NCBI RefSeq assembly: GCF_000069785.1
Contig: NC_010530.1
Location: 2,226,001 to 2,290,000 of the forward strand
Direction of reading: 5' to 3'
Length of the DNA: 64,000 bases
Source of the DNA: Cupriavidus taiwanensis LMG 19424
GTDB lineage: Bacteria > Pseudomonadota > Gammaproteobacteria > Burkholderiales > Burkholderiaceae
Numbering within the stretch: position 1 is the first letter of the stretch; the number at the start of each line of letters is the position of its first letter. Below, in pieces: positions 46,630-54,366 of the stretch. The translations under genes and the position numbers were made by a program. The notes beneath the pieces are model-generated. The model was not told the origin of the DNA. It saw only the letters and a list, made by a program, of their open reading frames with translations, and did no database searches.

Positions 46630-47019
46630 GCGCGACCCGTGGCGTGACGGCGGTGACGCATGCGTGCGCCCGTTGAAGTGGATACGGCCATCGCTCGTTC
46701 TCGCCAGTCCTGACAAAAGGCCCGATGCTAGGCCGCAGCGCCGCGCAGGGATTTGACCGAAGCCAAGTCCGGCCGGCATGAAATATCACGATGTGATGGA
46801 ACTCGTCCCGGCGTCACACGCCATGCCAGCGATGCGCCGCTGCCCGCACATGCGCGCCCAAAAGCCGGGTTTCCTTGATCTGGCGCAGGTAGCCGAGTCT
46901 GTCGCGCGGGGAAAATCGCCCCCGACTCCTGCGTGACCCTGTTGCCATCGCCGTCGGCCCGCTGCCCGGCTCCCTCGACAGGCTCGCGACACGTTCCCCT
47001 GGTAGCCCCCGATACCGCC
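46630..47019. other. Intergenic region between membrane protein gene and narX
   Basis: A 390-base gap between divergent genes. It contains one weak FNR-like site (46753-46766) and a slightly AT-rich segment GAAATATCACGATGTGATGG at 46781-46800. A longer in-frame start for narX (46933) lies here but lacks conserved residues. No hairpin or repeat was noticed. Confidence 0.4.
46753..46766. promoter_or_regulatory. Degenerate FNR/DNR-like site upstream of the membrane protein gene and narX
   Basis: TTGACCGAAGCCAA: outer TTGA and CAA of TTGAT-N4-ATCAA fit, inner bases differ. It shares TTGACCG with the site at 43888. Functional status unproven. Confidence 0.3.
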
Positions 47020-49047
47020 ATGCCTGATACCGATCCTCCTGCCGCCCCCGCCACGGCGGCATCCGCGTTGCCCGCGCTGCGGCATCGCCTTTCCACACGC
47101 ATCATCTCGTTGTCGCTGGCCGTGCTGCTGGTGGTGCTGGGCATGATTTCCGGCACGCTGTGGCTGTCCTGGAAGCTGGAAGGCGCAGGTGCCGCCATCA
47201 ACGATGCCGGCAGCCTGCGCATGCGCGCCAACCGCGTGGCGATCGAGCTGGCGCTGGCGCACGCGGGCCGCGCCAATGACCTGGCCGCGCAGGTGCAGGC
47301 GCTGGACACCACGCTGGCGCTGCTGAAAAAGGGCGACGCGGCGCGGCCGCTGTTCCTGCCGGACGAGCCTGCCATCCATGCGCAACTGGCGCGCGTCACC
47401 CATGACTGGCAGCAGCGGCTGCGGCCGCTGGCCGGCGCCGGCGCGGTGCCTGCCGCATACGTTGCCGCGCTGCCGGGTTTCGTCGCCCAGGCCGACCGCC
47501 TGGTCGGCATGATCGAACACAACAGCGCGCGCAAGACCGACCTGCTGCGGCTGTCGCAGACCGCGCTGGCGCTGATGGCCTGCATCGGCACGGTCGCCGT
47601 GATCTACCTGCTCTACCTGTGGATCATCCTGCCGGTGCTGCGCCTGCAGGACGGCTTGCGGCGCATGGCCGCGCGCGAATTCTCGCTGCGCCTGCCGGTG
47701 GAAAGCCGCGACGAGTTCGGCACGCTCAGCGAGGGCTTCAACCGCATGGCGGGGGAGCTGCAGGGCCTGTACCACGACCTCGAAGCCCGCGTCGCGCAGA
47801 AGACCGCCGAACTGGAACGCCAGAACCGCGACCTGGAAACCCTGTACGAGATGGCCGCATTCCTGAACCAGGCCGCCGACGCCGAGGCCATGGCACAGGG
47901 ATTCCTGGCGCGGGTGATGCGCCAGTTCGACGCCGACGGCGGCAGCGTGCGCGTGCTCGACAGCCGCCACGGCCGCATGCACCTGCTGGCCGCGGCGGGC
48001 CTGCCGGCGGCGCTGGCCGAGGCCGATTCCTGCGCCTCGGCCAGCGGCTGCCATTGCGGCGATGCCACGCGCGAGGCCGTGGTCGCCATCGTCGACCTGC
48101 GCGGCGCAGCACGCGCCGGCGCGGCCGACGAGACGCCCTGCGGCCGCGATGGCTTCCAGTCGCTGGCCGCGTTCCGCATCGAAAGCCAGCGCGGCGCCAC
48201 CGGCATGTTCGCGCTGCATTTCCGCGCCCCGCGCAAGCTGCCGCCGTCGGACCGGCAATTGCTGCAGACGCTGGCGCAGCACCTGGGCACCGCGCTGGAA
48301 CACCTGCGCCTGTCGGCCACGGCGCGCCAGCTGGCGGTGGTGGAAGAGCGCAACCTGGTGGCGCAGGGGCTGCACGACAGCATCGCCCAGGGGCTCAACT
48401 ACCTGAACCTGCAGGTGCAGCTGCTGGACGACGCGGTCGCGCGCGATGACCTGGCAGAGACCCGCGAACTGGTGCCGATGCTGCGCCATGGTGTGGAAGA
48501 GAGCTACCAGGACGTGCGCGAGCTGCTGAACAACTTCCGCTCGCGCCTGGGCACCGGCGAACTGCGCCCCGCGGTGGAAGAGACCGTCGGGCGCTTTCGC
48601 CGGCAATGCCGCACCGAGGCCACGCTGGCCATCGACGAACGCGGCGGGGCCTGGCCGCTGTCGCCCGAGCAGCAGCTGCAGGTGCTGTTCATCCTGCAGG
48701 AAGCACTCTCCAACGTGCGCAAGCATGCCCTGGCGGCGCACGTGGCGGTGGCGCTCAGCCATGGCCGCGATTTCCGCCTGGTGGTGCAGGACGACGGCGA
48801 GGGCTTCGATCCGGATGAACTGGCCACCCGCGCCGACGCCCATATCGGCCTGAGCATCATGCGCGAGCGCGCCGCGCGGCTGGGGGCGCAACTGCACGTG
48901 CAGGCCAGCCCCGGCAGCGGCGTGCGCATCGAACTGGTGCTGCCCGCCGGCAGCCAGGCCGCCGCCCGGCGCGACCGCATCGCCAGCCCCCTCACCAGCC
49001 CTGCCCGACTCAATCGCCTCAATCGCCTGAGCGAGACCCAGCCATGA
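47020..49047 (+). CDS. narX: Nitrate/nitrite sensor kinase NarX-like
   Basis: Membrane sensor kinase, about 675 aa. Two membrane helices (IISLSLAVLLVVLGMISGTLW and ALALMACIGTVAVIYLLYLW) flank a periplasmic domain beginning with the P-box-like NDAGSLRMRANRVA that binds nitrate in NarX. Then HAMP, a GAF-like central module with clustered Cys (CASASGCHC), the HisKA_3 box ERNLVAQGLHDSIAQGLNYL, and an ATPase domain (EALSNVRKHA, DDGEGFD). Start at 47020 (MPDTDPPAAP). Its stop overlaps narL (ATGA). Confidence 0.9.
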   Translation: MPDTDPPAAPATAASALPALRHRLSTRIISLSLAVLLVVLGMISGTLWLSWKLEGAGAAINDAGSLRMRANRVAIELALAHAGRANDLAAQVQALDTTLALLKKGDAARPLFLPDEPAIHAQLARVTHDWQQRLRPLAGAGAVPAAYVAALPGFVAQADRLVGMIEHNSARKTDLLRLSQTALALMACIGTVAVIYLLYLWIILPVLRLQDGLRRMAAREFSLRLPVESRDEFGTLSEGFNRMAGELQGLYHDLEARVAQKTAELERQNRDLETLYEMAAFLNQAADAEAMAQGFLARVMRQFDADGGSVRVLDSRHGRMHLLAAAGLPAALAEADSCASASGCHCGDATREAVVAIVDLRGAARAGAADETPCGRDGFQSLAAFRIESQRGATGMFALHFRAPRKLPPSDRQLLQTLAQHLGTALEHLRLSATARQLAVVEERNLVAQGLHDSIAQGLNYLNLQVQLLDDAVARDDLAETRELVPMLRHGVEESYQDVRELLNNFRSRLGTGELRPAVEETVGRFRRQCRTEATLAIDERGGAWPLSPEQQLQVLFILQEALSNVRKHALAAHVAVALSHGRDFRLVVQDDGEGFDPDELATRADAHIGLSIMRERAARLGAQLHVQASPGSGVRIELVLPAGSQAAARRDRIASPLTSPARLNRLNRLSETQP

Positions 49048-49697
49048 CCATCCGCATCCTGCTGATCGACGACCACACCCTGTTCCGCTCGGGCATCCGC
49101 GCGCTGTTGCAGCGCCAGGCCGACTTCGAGATCGTTGACGAAGCCTCCGACGGCGTGGAGGGCATCAAGCGCGCCAAGCAGCATCGGCCCGACGTGATCC
49201 TGCTCGACCTGAACATGCCGGGGCTGTCCGGACTCGAAGCCCTGCAGCTGCTGGTCGAAGACCTGCCGCAGACCGCGGTGATCGTGCTGACGGTGTCCGA
49301 GGAGGCCGAGGAACTGGCCGCCGCGCTGCGCGGCGGCGCGCGCGGCTACCTGATCAAGAACATCGAGACCGAGGCACTGATCGCCGGCATCCGCCGCGCC
49401 GCCGCCGGCGAGCCGGTGATTTCCGACAGCATGACCGCCAAGCTGGTGGCCCAGTTCCGCGCGCCCGTTCCCGCGGTCGCGCTGCGCCAGGACGATGCGC
49501 CGCGGCTGACCGCGCGCGAGCGCGAGATCGTGCAGGGCCTGGCCCGCGGCGAAAGCAACAAGGAGATCGCGCGCGACCTGGGCGTGGCCGAGAGCACGGT
49601 GAAGATCCACGTGCAGAACATCCTGAAGAAATTGAACCTGGCTAGCCGCGTGCAGGTGGCGGTCTATGCGGTGGAACACGGCCTCAACACGGCCTGA
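49044..49697 (+). CDS. narL: Nitrate/nitrite response regulator NarL-like
   Basis: Response regulator, 217 aa: receiver domain (DDH near residues 9-11, phospho-acceptor Asp in VILLDLNMPGLSG, Lys in YLIKNIE) and LuxR-type helix-turn-helix (LTAREREIVQGLARGESNKEIARDLGVAESTVKIHVQNILKKL). Translationally coupled to narX. No nitrate reductase genes lie next to it in this window, so its targets may be the nearby denitrification genes or a nar operon elsewhere. Confidence 0.92.
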   Translation: MTIRILLIDDHTLFRSGIRALLQRQADFEIVDEASDGVEGIKRAKQHRPDVILLDLNMPGLSGLEALQLLVEDLPQTAVIVLTVSEEAEELAAALRGGARGYLIKNIETEALIAGIRRAAAGEPVISDSMTAKLVAQFRAPVPAVALRQDDAPRLTAREREIVQGLARGESNKEIARDLGVAESTVKIHVQNILKKLNLASRVQVAVYAVEHGLNTA

Positions 49698-50003
49698 ACA
49701 CAACCGGACCGCGCCGCGGCGTCCCCCCGGTCCCTGCAACCCTCGCGCTTTTGCACCGCACCGCGCCGGCCTCGCCGCGCAGCCGTGCGGTGCGGCGCGC
49801 GCTTGTGCGGCGCGCCAACGGTCGCCGCGCGGGTCGCCTTGCACGCACCCGGGCGTCGTCCGATTCCTACATCGATATCAGCCCCTGCCCGGAGGGATGC
49901 CCGCACCCCTTGTTCTACGCTGAACGGTAAGCGGATGGCTCTGCGGAGCCGCCCCGGACCGGAAGCCGCGCGGCTTCCCCGATTCACGAACACGGAGCAC
50001 ACC
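49698..50003. other. Intergenic region before DUF3309 gene
   Basis: A 306-base gap after narL, very GC-rich. It contains CTACATCG at 49867-49874, a word that recurs upstream of other stress genes, and a short inverted repeat GAAGCCGCGCGGCTTC near 49961-49976. No confident promoter. Confidence 0.4.
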
Positions 50004-50162
50004 ATGGGAATCGGCACCATCCTCCTGATCATTCTCGTCCTGCTGCTGATCGGCGCCTTGCCGGCCTGGCCGTACAGTTCCGGCTGGGGCTACTGGCCGA
50101 GCGGCGGTCTGGGGCTGATCGTCCTGATCGTGGTGCTGCTGGTGGTGCTGGGCCGGATCTAG
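50004..50162 (+). CDS. DUF3309 small membrane protein
   Basis: A 52-aa hydrophobic protein with two membrane helices (IGTILLIILVLLLIGALPAWP and LGLIVLIVVLLVVLGRI) around YSSGWGYWPSGG, the DUF3309 signature. ACGGAG precedes the ATG at 50004. Function unknown; the family is common near stress genes in proteobacteria. Confidence 0.85.
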   Translation: MGIGTILLIILVLLLIGALPAWPYSSGWGYWPSGGLGLIVLIVVLLVVLGRI

Positions 50163-50183
50163 CGTCCGGACGGCAACGCGCGG

Positions 50184-50199
50184 CGGCACGGAGCGCGCG
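50184..50199 (+). promoter_or_regulatory. Candidate sigma-54 promoter of DUF3008 gene
   Basis: CGGCACGGAGCGCGCG has a perfect GGCACG at -24, ten-base spacing and GC at -12, but GC instead of TT before it. In GC-rich DNA this could be chance; it lies 125 bases upstream of the DUF3008 start. Confidence 0.3.
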
Positions 50200-50323
50200 G
50201 CAAGCTTGCGTGACGGCCGCGCTTGTGCCGGCCGCGCCTGGCACCTATAACGAAGCGCGGGCACGCGCGGCAGCGTGCGCCCGGTCTTTTTCCACCCTTT
50301 CACCTTTTCGCAAGGAGACTGAG

Positions 50324-50512
50324 ATGCCAGCAAAATCCAAGGCGCAACAGCAGGCTGCCGGAGCGGCGCTCTCCGCGAAGCGCGGCGAAAAGAAGGCCGG
50401 TTCGCTCAAGGGACCTTCCCGCTCGATGTATAAGTCGATGAGCGAAAAGGAGCTCGACAAGATGGCTTCGACCAAGACCAAGGGCATGCCGAAGCACAAG
50501 TCGGAGCGTTGA
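50324..50512 (+). CDS. DUF3008 small basic protein
   Basis: A 62-aa Lys/Ala/Ser-rich cytoplasmic protein, MPAKSKAQQQAAGAALSAK..., with the conserved SLKGPSRSMYKSMSEKEL and DKMASTKTKGMPKHK segments of DUF3008. AAGGAG precedes the ATG at 50324. Probably a small DNA- or RNA-associated stress protein (inference from composition). Followed by hairpins facing the ParB-like gene. Confidence 0.87.
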   Translation: MPAKSKAQQQAAGAALSAKRGEKKAGSLKGPSRSMYKSMSEKELDKMASTKTKGMPKHKSER

Positions 50513-50570
50513 GCGGTACGCGCCGGCCTCTTGCGTGAGCCGGCCCGCGCTGAAAGCGCGGAATACCCGC

Positions 50571-50600
50571 CAACAGGGCAGGCGCGCGCCTGCCCTGTTG
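50571..50600. terminator. Bidirectional terminator-like palindrome
   Basis: CAACAGGGCAGGCGC and GCGCCTGCCCTGTTG are a perfect 15-bp inverted repeat between the convergent DUF3008 and ParB-like genes; it touches the stop codon of the latter. A smaller hairpin CGCGCTGAAAGCGCG lies at about 50547-50561. Confidence 0.7.
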
Positions 50601-51371
50601 CTATCTGGCCCCCGCGTTCTTGCCACCGCCGGGCCTCGACAGCTTCGCCGGCTTGCCCGTCTTGCCCTCCTGCGGTCCGCCGCAATAGCCCGGCAGGCGT
50701 TTGGCTCGCGGGCTGCGGGCGAGCTTGATCGATTCCGCCAGTGCCAGCCCGAAGCCGGCGATACTGCCGAGGTCCTGCTCCACCCGCTTGCGCAGGAACC
50801 CGGCCCAGCAGAAGTCGCCGTAGGCGCCGTCCGGCTTGCGGTACGCGCCCGCCTCGCGGACAAAGGCGGCCAGGCTCCGGTAAGGGTCGTCGCGCATGCT
50901 GCGCACGGTCGAAGGCAACGCCTTGACGCCAAGCCACTTGCCGCGCTCGTCGTAGGGATGGACATGTCCCAGCTGGCGCATGCGCCTCCAGAACGCGGCG
51001 CCGCCCAGGTGGCTGAAGTCTTCCAGGACCCGTACCGGCGCGACCTCGTAGCCGAGATCCAGCCACGCGCGCGCCCAATGGTGGTGGTCGACGATATAGA
51101 GCTCTCCGCCCGGCCCCGCGATGGTCTTGATGCGATGCCGGCGCATGAAGCGCTGCAGCGCTGCGCCATCTTCCGGATTGGCGTGGCGCTGCGTGACTTC
51201 CATCTTGTGGTGTACGTGGATATAGCCCAGCGTCAGCTGGGTCGGGCGCAGCCGCGCCAGTTCTGCGACGGCCTCGCCGCGCGCGCAGCGCGGCGCGATG
51301 ACCCGAGCGCCAGGCGCCGCGCCGGTGCCGGGCTGGTCCGCAACGTCGGGGCGTTCAGTCGTGCTCGACAC
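50601..51371 (-). CDS. ParB-like nuclease domain protein (ParBc_2 type)
   Basis: A 256-aa protein with a ParB-like fold: LARLRPTQLTLGYIHVHHKM, then IAGPGGELYIVDHHHWARAWLDLG, HPYDERG and MRDDPYRSLAAFVREAGAYRK. These are the hallmarks of the putative ParB-like nuclease family rather than of partition proteins. It is a paralogue of the protein at 54367 (same RPTQ, VDHHHW, HPYDE and DDPYRSL motifs). It overlaps the end of the upstream IIAGRFDS gene by 17 bases, so they are co-transcribed. Confidence 0.82.
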   Translation of the reverse strand: MSSTTERPDVADQPGTGAAPGARVIAPRCARGEAVAELARLRPTQLTLGYIHVHHKMEVTQRHANPEDGAALQRFMRRHRIKTIAGPGGELYIVDHHHWARAWLDLGYEVAPVRVLEDFSHLGGAAFWRRMRQLGHVHPYDERGKWLGVKALPSTVRSMRDDPYRSLAAFVREAGAYRKPDGAYGDFCWAGFLRKRVEQDLGSIAGFGLALAESIKLARSPRAKRLPGYCGGPQEGKTGKPAKLSRPGGGKNAGAR

Positions 51372-51807
51372 GTTTCTGGTTGACGAATTGCTCCAGCTCG
51401 CTGCCGGGATCTTCGTTCCCGGTGCTCTCTTCGGCGGTGGCGTCGCTCGCCAGCGGGCGCGGCCAGTACTCGCCCTCGCCCTCGCGCACTGGCTCGCCGT
51501 GCCGGGCAGGGTCGAAATCGGTCCACTGCCCGCACTCCCACGTGCCCTGCGCGCGCTCGAGCTGGCTGGCGCCGGTTTCGCGCAACACGTCGATGACCAC
51601 CGAACCGAGCCCGTTGTTCACGCACGCGGCTAGCATGACGTTGTCCGCGGGCTGCTGCGCGGTGCCATCGTCGTGCTGGTCCGGGCCGCGGCCGCGCACT
51701 GACACGATGGATACATCCCAGACCGAAAACCCGCGCGCAAACAGCGTGCGTGCGGCATCTTCGGCGCTGGCGAGCGAATCGAAACGTCCCGCAATGATCG
51801 ATGACAT
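51355..51807 (-). CDS. IIAGRFDS-family stress protein, short form
   Basis: A 150-aa protein of unknown function, MSSIIAGRFDSLASAEDAARTLFARGFSVWDVSIV at the N terminus and LRETGASQLERAQGTWECGQWTDFDP toward the end. It shares both ends with the 196-aa protein at 60194 but lacks the glycine-rich membrane segment found there. The ATG at 51807 is chosen; the longer frame is unsupported. A -24/-12 promoter lies 48-64 bases upstream. Acidic C-terminal tail. First gene of a pair with the ParB-like gene. Confidence 0.72.
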   Translation of the reverse strand: MSSIIAGRFDSLASAEDAARTLFARGFSVWDVSIVSVRGRGPDQHDDGTAQQPADNVMLAACVNNGLGSVVIDVLRETGASQLERAQGTWECGQWTDFDPARHGEPVREGEGEYWPRPLASDATAEESTGNEDPGSELEQFVNQKRVEHD

Positions 51808-51854
51808 GATGCCTCCAAGAGAATGGCAATGGCGGTCGGCTGATCTCACCCGTA

Positions 51855-51871
51855 TTGCAAGAGCCACGCCC
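51855..51871 (-). promoter_or_regulatory. Candidate sigma-54 promoter of the short IIAGRFDS gene
   Basis: Minus strand GGGCGTGGCTCTTGCAA: GG at 51870-51869, ten bases, GC at 51858-51857 in a perfect TTGCAA. Predicted start of transcription is about 38 bases before the ATG. A CTACATGCG variant of the YTACANCG word lies 73 bases further upstream. Confidence 0.5.
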
Positions 51872-51974
51872 GCGCGCAGGATCTGCACGGTGCGGCAATC
51901 CGGCCCAACCCCGCGTGCAATATTTGCAAACGCGACCCCGGAACTACATGCGCGCGTGGCGAAACTTCTGTCTA

Positions 51975-52832
51975 TCAGCCGTTCACGACCTCACCGCCAT
52001 TGATGTGCAGGATCTGCCCGGTGATATAGCTGGCCGCATCGGAGGCGAGAAACACGTAGCCGCCCGCGACTTCGAACGGTTGCCCCGGGCGTCCCATGGG
52101 CGTCTTCTTGCCGAACTCCGCCACTTCCTCGGGGCTGAACGTGGACGGGATCAGCGGCGTCCAGATCGGGCCCGGGGCCACGCCGTTGACGCGGATGCCG
52201 CGCTCCACCACTTGCAGCGCCAGCGAGCGCGTGAACGACACGATCGCGCCCTTGGTGGCCGAATAGTCCAGCAAATGCTTGCTGCCGCGATACGCGGTGA
52301 CCGAAGTGGTATTCAGAATCGATGCGCCGGCCTTCAGGTGCGGCAGCACTGCGCGCGTCAGGTGGAACATCGCAAACACGTTGGTGCGGAAGGTGGCCTC
52401 GACCTGGCTGGCTTCGACTTCCTCTAGCGATTCCTTGGGATGCTGCTCGGCGGCATTGTTGACCAGGATGTCGAGCTTGCCGTACTGCTGCAGCGTCTGA
52501 CGCGCGACGGCTTCGGCGTGGTCGCAGTCGGCGAGATCGCCGGCGATGGCGAGGCATTTGCGCCCGGCCTGCTCCACCAGGTTGACCGTCTCGCGCGCAT
52601 CGGCATGTTCGTCCAGGTAGGCGATGGCGACATCGGCGCCTTCGCGCGCGAATGCGACGGCAATGGCGCGGCCGATGCCGCTGTCGCCACCGGTGACCAG
52701 CGCGACGCGTCCGTTGAGCCGGCCGCTGCCGACGTAATCGTCGGCGCCGCTGTCGGGCTGCGGACGCATCGGGGCTTCCAGCCCGGGCTGGCGCGACTGG
52801 TGCTGGGGCGGGACGCTCTTGGGTGTGGACAT
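51975..52832 (-). CDS. SDR-family oxidoreductase (YghA/general-stress-39 type)
   Basis: Short-chain dehydrogenase, 285 aa. NAD(P)-binding motif TGGDSGIGRAIAVAFA, NNAAEQ, and catalytic Ser-Tyr-Lys in NTTSVTAYRGSKHLLDYSATK. The N-terminal about 45-residue extension (QHQSRQPGLEAPMRPQPDSG) is typical of the YghA/Gsp39 subgroup, often found in stress clusters. The ATG at 52832 has GGAG upstream. Divergent from a BON gene; both have -24/-12 promoter matches. Confidence 0.9.
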   Translation of the reverse strand: MSTPKSVPPQHQSRQPGLEAPMRPQPDSGADDYVGSGRLNGRVALVTGGDSGIGRAIAVAFAREGADVAIAYLDEHADARETVNLVEQAGRKCLAIAGDLADCDHAEAVARQTLQQYGKLDILVNNAAEQHPKESLEEVEASQVEATFRTNVFAMFHLTRAVLPHLKAGASILNTTSVTAYRGSKHLLDYSATKGAIVSFTRSLALQVVERGIRVNGVAPGPIWTPLIPSTFSPEEVAEFGKKTPMGRPGQPFEVAGGYVFLASDAASYITGQILHINGGEVVNG

Positions 52833-52914
52833 GGCAGTCTCCTGTCGGTGTGGCCGCGCCATGCGACGCCGGCGTGACGGCGCGCCGCGGCCATGCAAAG
52901 GTGCCAGGGTGGCG

Positions 52915-52930
52915 CGCAAGTTCCATGCCG
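52915..52930 (-). promoter_or_regulatory. Candidate sigma-54 promoter of the SDR gene
   Basis: Minus strand CGGCATGGAACTTGCG: GG at 52929-52928, ten bases, GC at 52917-52916, with CA-G and TTGC fitting. It would start transcription about 72 bases before the SDR ATG. Confidence 0.52.
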
Positions 52931-53000
52931 CTCAGCGCAAGGCGCGGGCCCGCATGCCGCCCGTGCGCGGCGGCATCGGCGCGGCGGCGCTGCCCGTAAC

Positions 53001-53029
53001 CCTTACATCGCACGGCAAACCTTACAGCG
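53001..53029 (+). repeat. Direct repeat CCTTACAKCG, candidate enhancer
   Basis: CCTTACATCG at 53001-53010 and CCTTACAGCG at 53020-53029, start-to-start distance 19 bases, about midway between two -24/-12 promoter candidates. Related words occur at 49867, 58968, 59032 and 61808. Confidence 0.4.
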
Positions 53030-53068
53030 AGCGTGCATGCGGCACTGCGCCGTTTCATGCGCGCGCCG

Positions 53069-53085
53069 GGGCACGGATTTTGCGG
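53069..53085 (+). promoter_or_regulatory. Candidate sigma-54 promoter of BON gene
   Basis: GGGCACGGATTTTGCGG: GG at 53070-53071, CACG, ten-base spacing, TTGC at -12. Only the first and last consensus bases differ. About 87 bases upstream of the BON start, and about 40-70 bases after the CCTTACAKCG repeats. Confidence 0.6.
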
Positions 53086-53181
53086 CCCTCTCCATATCCG
53101 AAACGTCAACGGCTTCCGGCGCCTGCCGCACTTGCCTGCGGGCAGTGCCGGCGCGCGGGGCCTCACCGCCAGGAGGCAGAT

Positions 53182-54363
53182 ATGTTCAACTTCCGCAATG
53201 ACCGCGGCAGCCGCGGCCGGCCCGAAGCGCAACGCCGCGACCGCGGCCCCGAGCAAAGGATGCGCGATGAAAGCGAGGGCCGCGGTTCGGAGGACTGGGG
53301 GCAGGAATGGGGCGAGGACTGGCGCGGCCAGAGCAGCCAGCGGGGCGGCGAGTATGGCGGCGGCGACGACCGCGGCCAGCGCCGGCAGGAGAGCCGCCGC
53401 GATGAACAACGCGGCGAAAGCCGCGGCCAGGGCAGCAGCATGGGCAGCGAGCGCGAGGGCTCGCGCCACGGCGGCCCATGGTATGAGCAGGACACCCCCG
53501 CCAGCCAGCGGCGCGGCAGCTGGGGCGAGAGCGGCTATGGCGCCGCCGATGTCGGCGGCAGCGGCCATCCGTACAGCAGCGGCTATGGCGGCTACCGGCC
53601 ATCGCCGCAGGACAGCGGCTACCGCAGCCAGGAACGCGAATCGGGCTACGGCTATCGCGACGAAGACCGCTTCGGTCCGAGTGGGCGCCGGAGCGAGTCG
53701 GGCGGGCGCTATGAACGCGATGAACGCAGCGAACGCAACCAGCGCGGCCAGGGCGGCTGGGGCTCCGAGCGCGGCCGCGGCGAAGGCGGGCGCGCCATGC
53801 ACTGGCAGGAAGGCAGCGAACGCGACCGCGCCCAGCGCGGCGGACAGCCCAGCTATGGCGGCGGCTACTTCGGCGATGCGGGCCGTGGCGGCCAGTCGTT
53901 CAGCGGCGGGCAGCGCGTCTACCCCGACGACCCGGGCTACCGGCGCCGCACCCCCTTTGCCGGCCAGGCCGGCGCCTCCGGGGCGCAGGGCGGCCAGCAT
54001 GCCGGCCGGCGCGTGACCGGCCCCAAGGGTTACCGCCGCTCTGACGAGCGCGTGCGGGAAGATGTGTGCGAACGCCTGGCGATGAACCCGTATATCGACG
54101 TGGGCGAGGTCAGCGTGGAAGTCGCGAATGGTGTCGTGACGCTGGACGGCACCGTCAGCGAGCGCCGCGAGAAATACGTCGTCGAGGAAATCGCCGACGC
54201 GGTGTTCGGCGTCACCGAGGTCGATAACCGCCTGCGCGTGCAACGCCAGCAAGGCAGCTCCTGGGCCGCGGGCTCCGAAGTGGGCGGCGACACATCGACG
54301 GGCAGCGCCAGCAGTACGTCGGCCGGCGGCACATCGCCGGACCGCACCCTGAACAAGAGCTGA
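53182..54363 (+). CDS. BON-domain protein with long Gly/Arg/Ser-rich N-terminal region
   Basis: A 393-aa paralogue of the protein at 25091. Residues 1-270 are low-complexity (Arg, Gly, Ser, Glu, Tyr) without signal peptide; one BON domain lies near 280-350 (GYRRSDERVREDVCERLAMNPYIDVGEVSVEVANGVVTLDGTVSERREK). AGGAGG precedes the ATG at 53182; the longer frame upstream is intergenic. Followed directly by the second ParB-like gene. Probably a stress protein with an extended disordered region. Confidence 0.82.
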   Translation: MFNFRNDRGSRGRPEAQRRDRGPEQRMRDESEGRGSEDWGQEWGEDWRGQSSQRGGEYGGGDDRGQRRQESRRDEQRGESRGQGSSMGSEREGSRHGGPWYEQDTPASQRRGSWGESGYGAADVGGSGHPYSSGYGGYRPSPQDSGYRSQERESGYGYRDEDRFGPSGRRSESGGRYERDERSERNQRGQGGWGSERGRGEGGRAMHWQEGSERDRAQRGGQPSYGGGYFGDAGRGGQSFSGGQRVYPDDPGYRRRTPFAGQAGASGAQGGQHAGRRVTGPKGYRRSDERVREDVCERLAMNPYIDVGEVSVEVANGVVTLDGTVSERREKYVVEEIADAVFGVTEVDNRLRVQRQQGSSWAAGSEVGGDTSTGSASSTSAGGTSPDRTLNKS

Positions 54364-54366
54364 GCG

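Larger units (their letters stand above)
52833..53181. other. Divergent regulatory region between SDR and BON genes
   Basis: A 349-base gap holding a -24/-12 match on each strand (52915-52930 minus, 53069-53085 plus) and, between them, the direct repeats CCTTACATCG (53001-53010) and CCTTACAGCG (53020-53029), possible activator sites serving both promoters. Confidence 0.5.

Noticed and set aside
50236..50252. TGGCACCTATAACGAAG as a sigma-54 promoter of the DUF3008 gene
   Set aside because: The -24 part is perfect but the -12 position is GA rather than GC, so the essential element is missing.
52876..52915. ATGCAAAGGTGCCAG as a minus-strand -24/-12 site for the SDR gene
   Set aside because: The GC and CC dinucleotides are only 7 bases apart instead of 10; the site at 52915-52930 fits properly.
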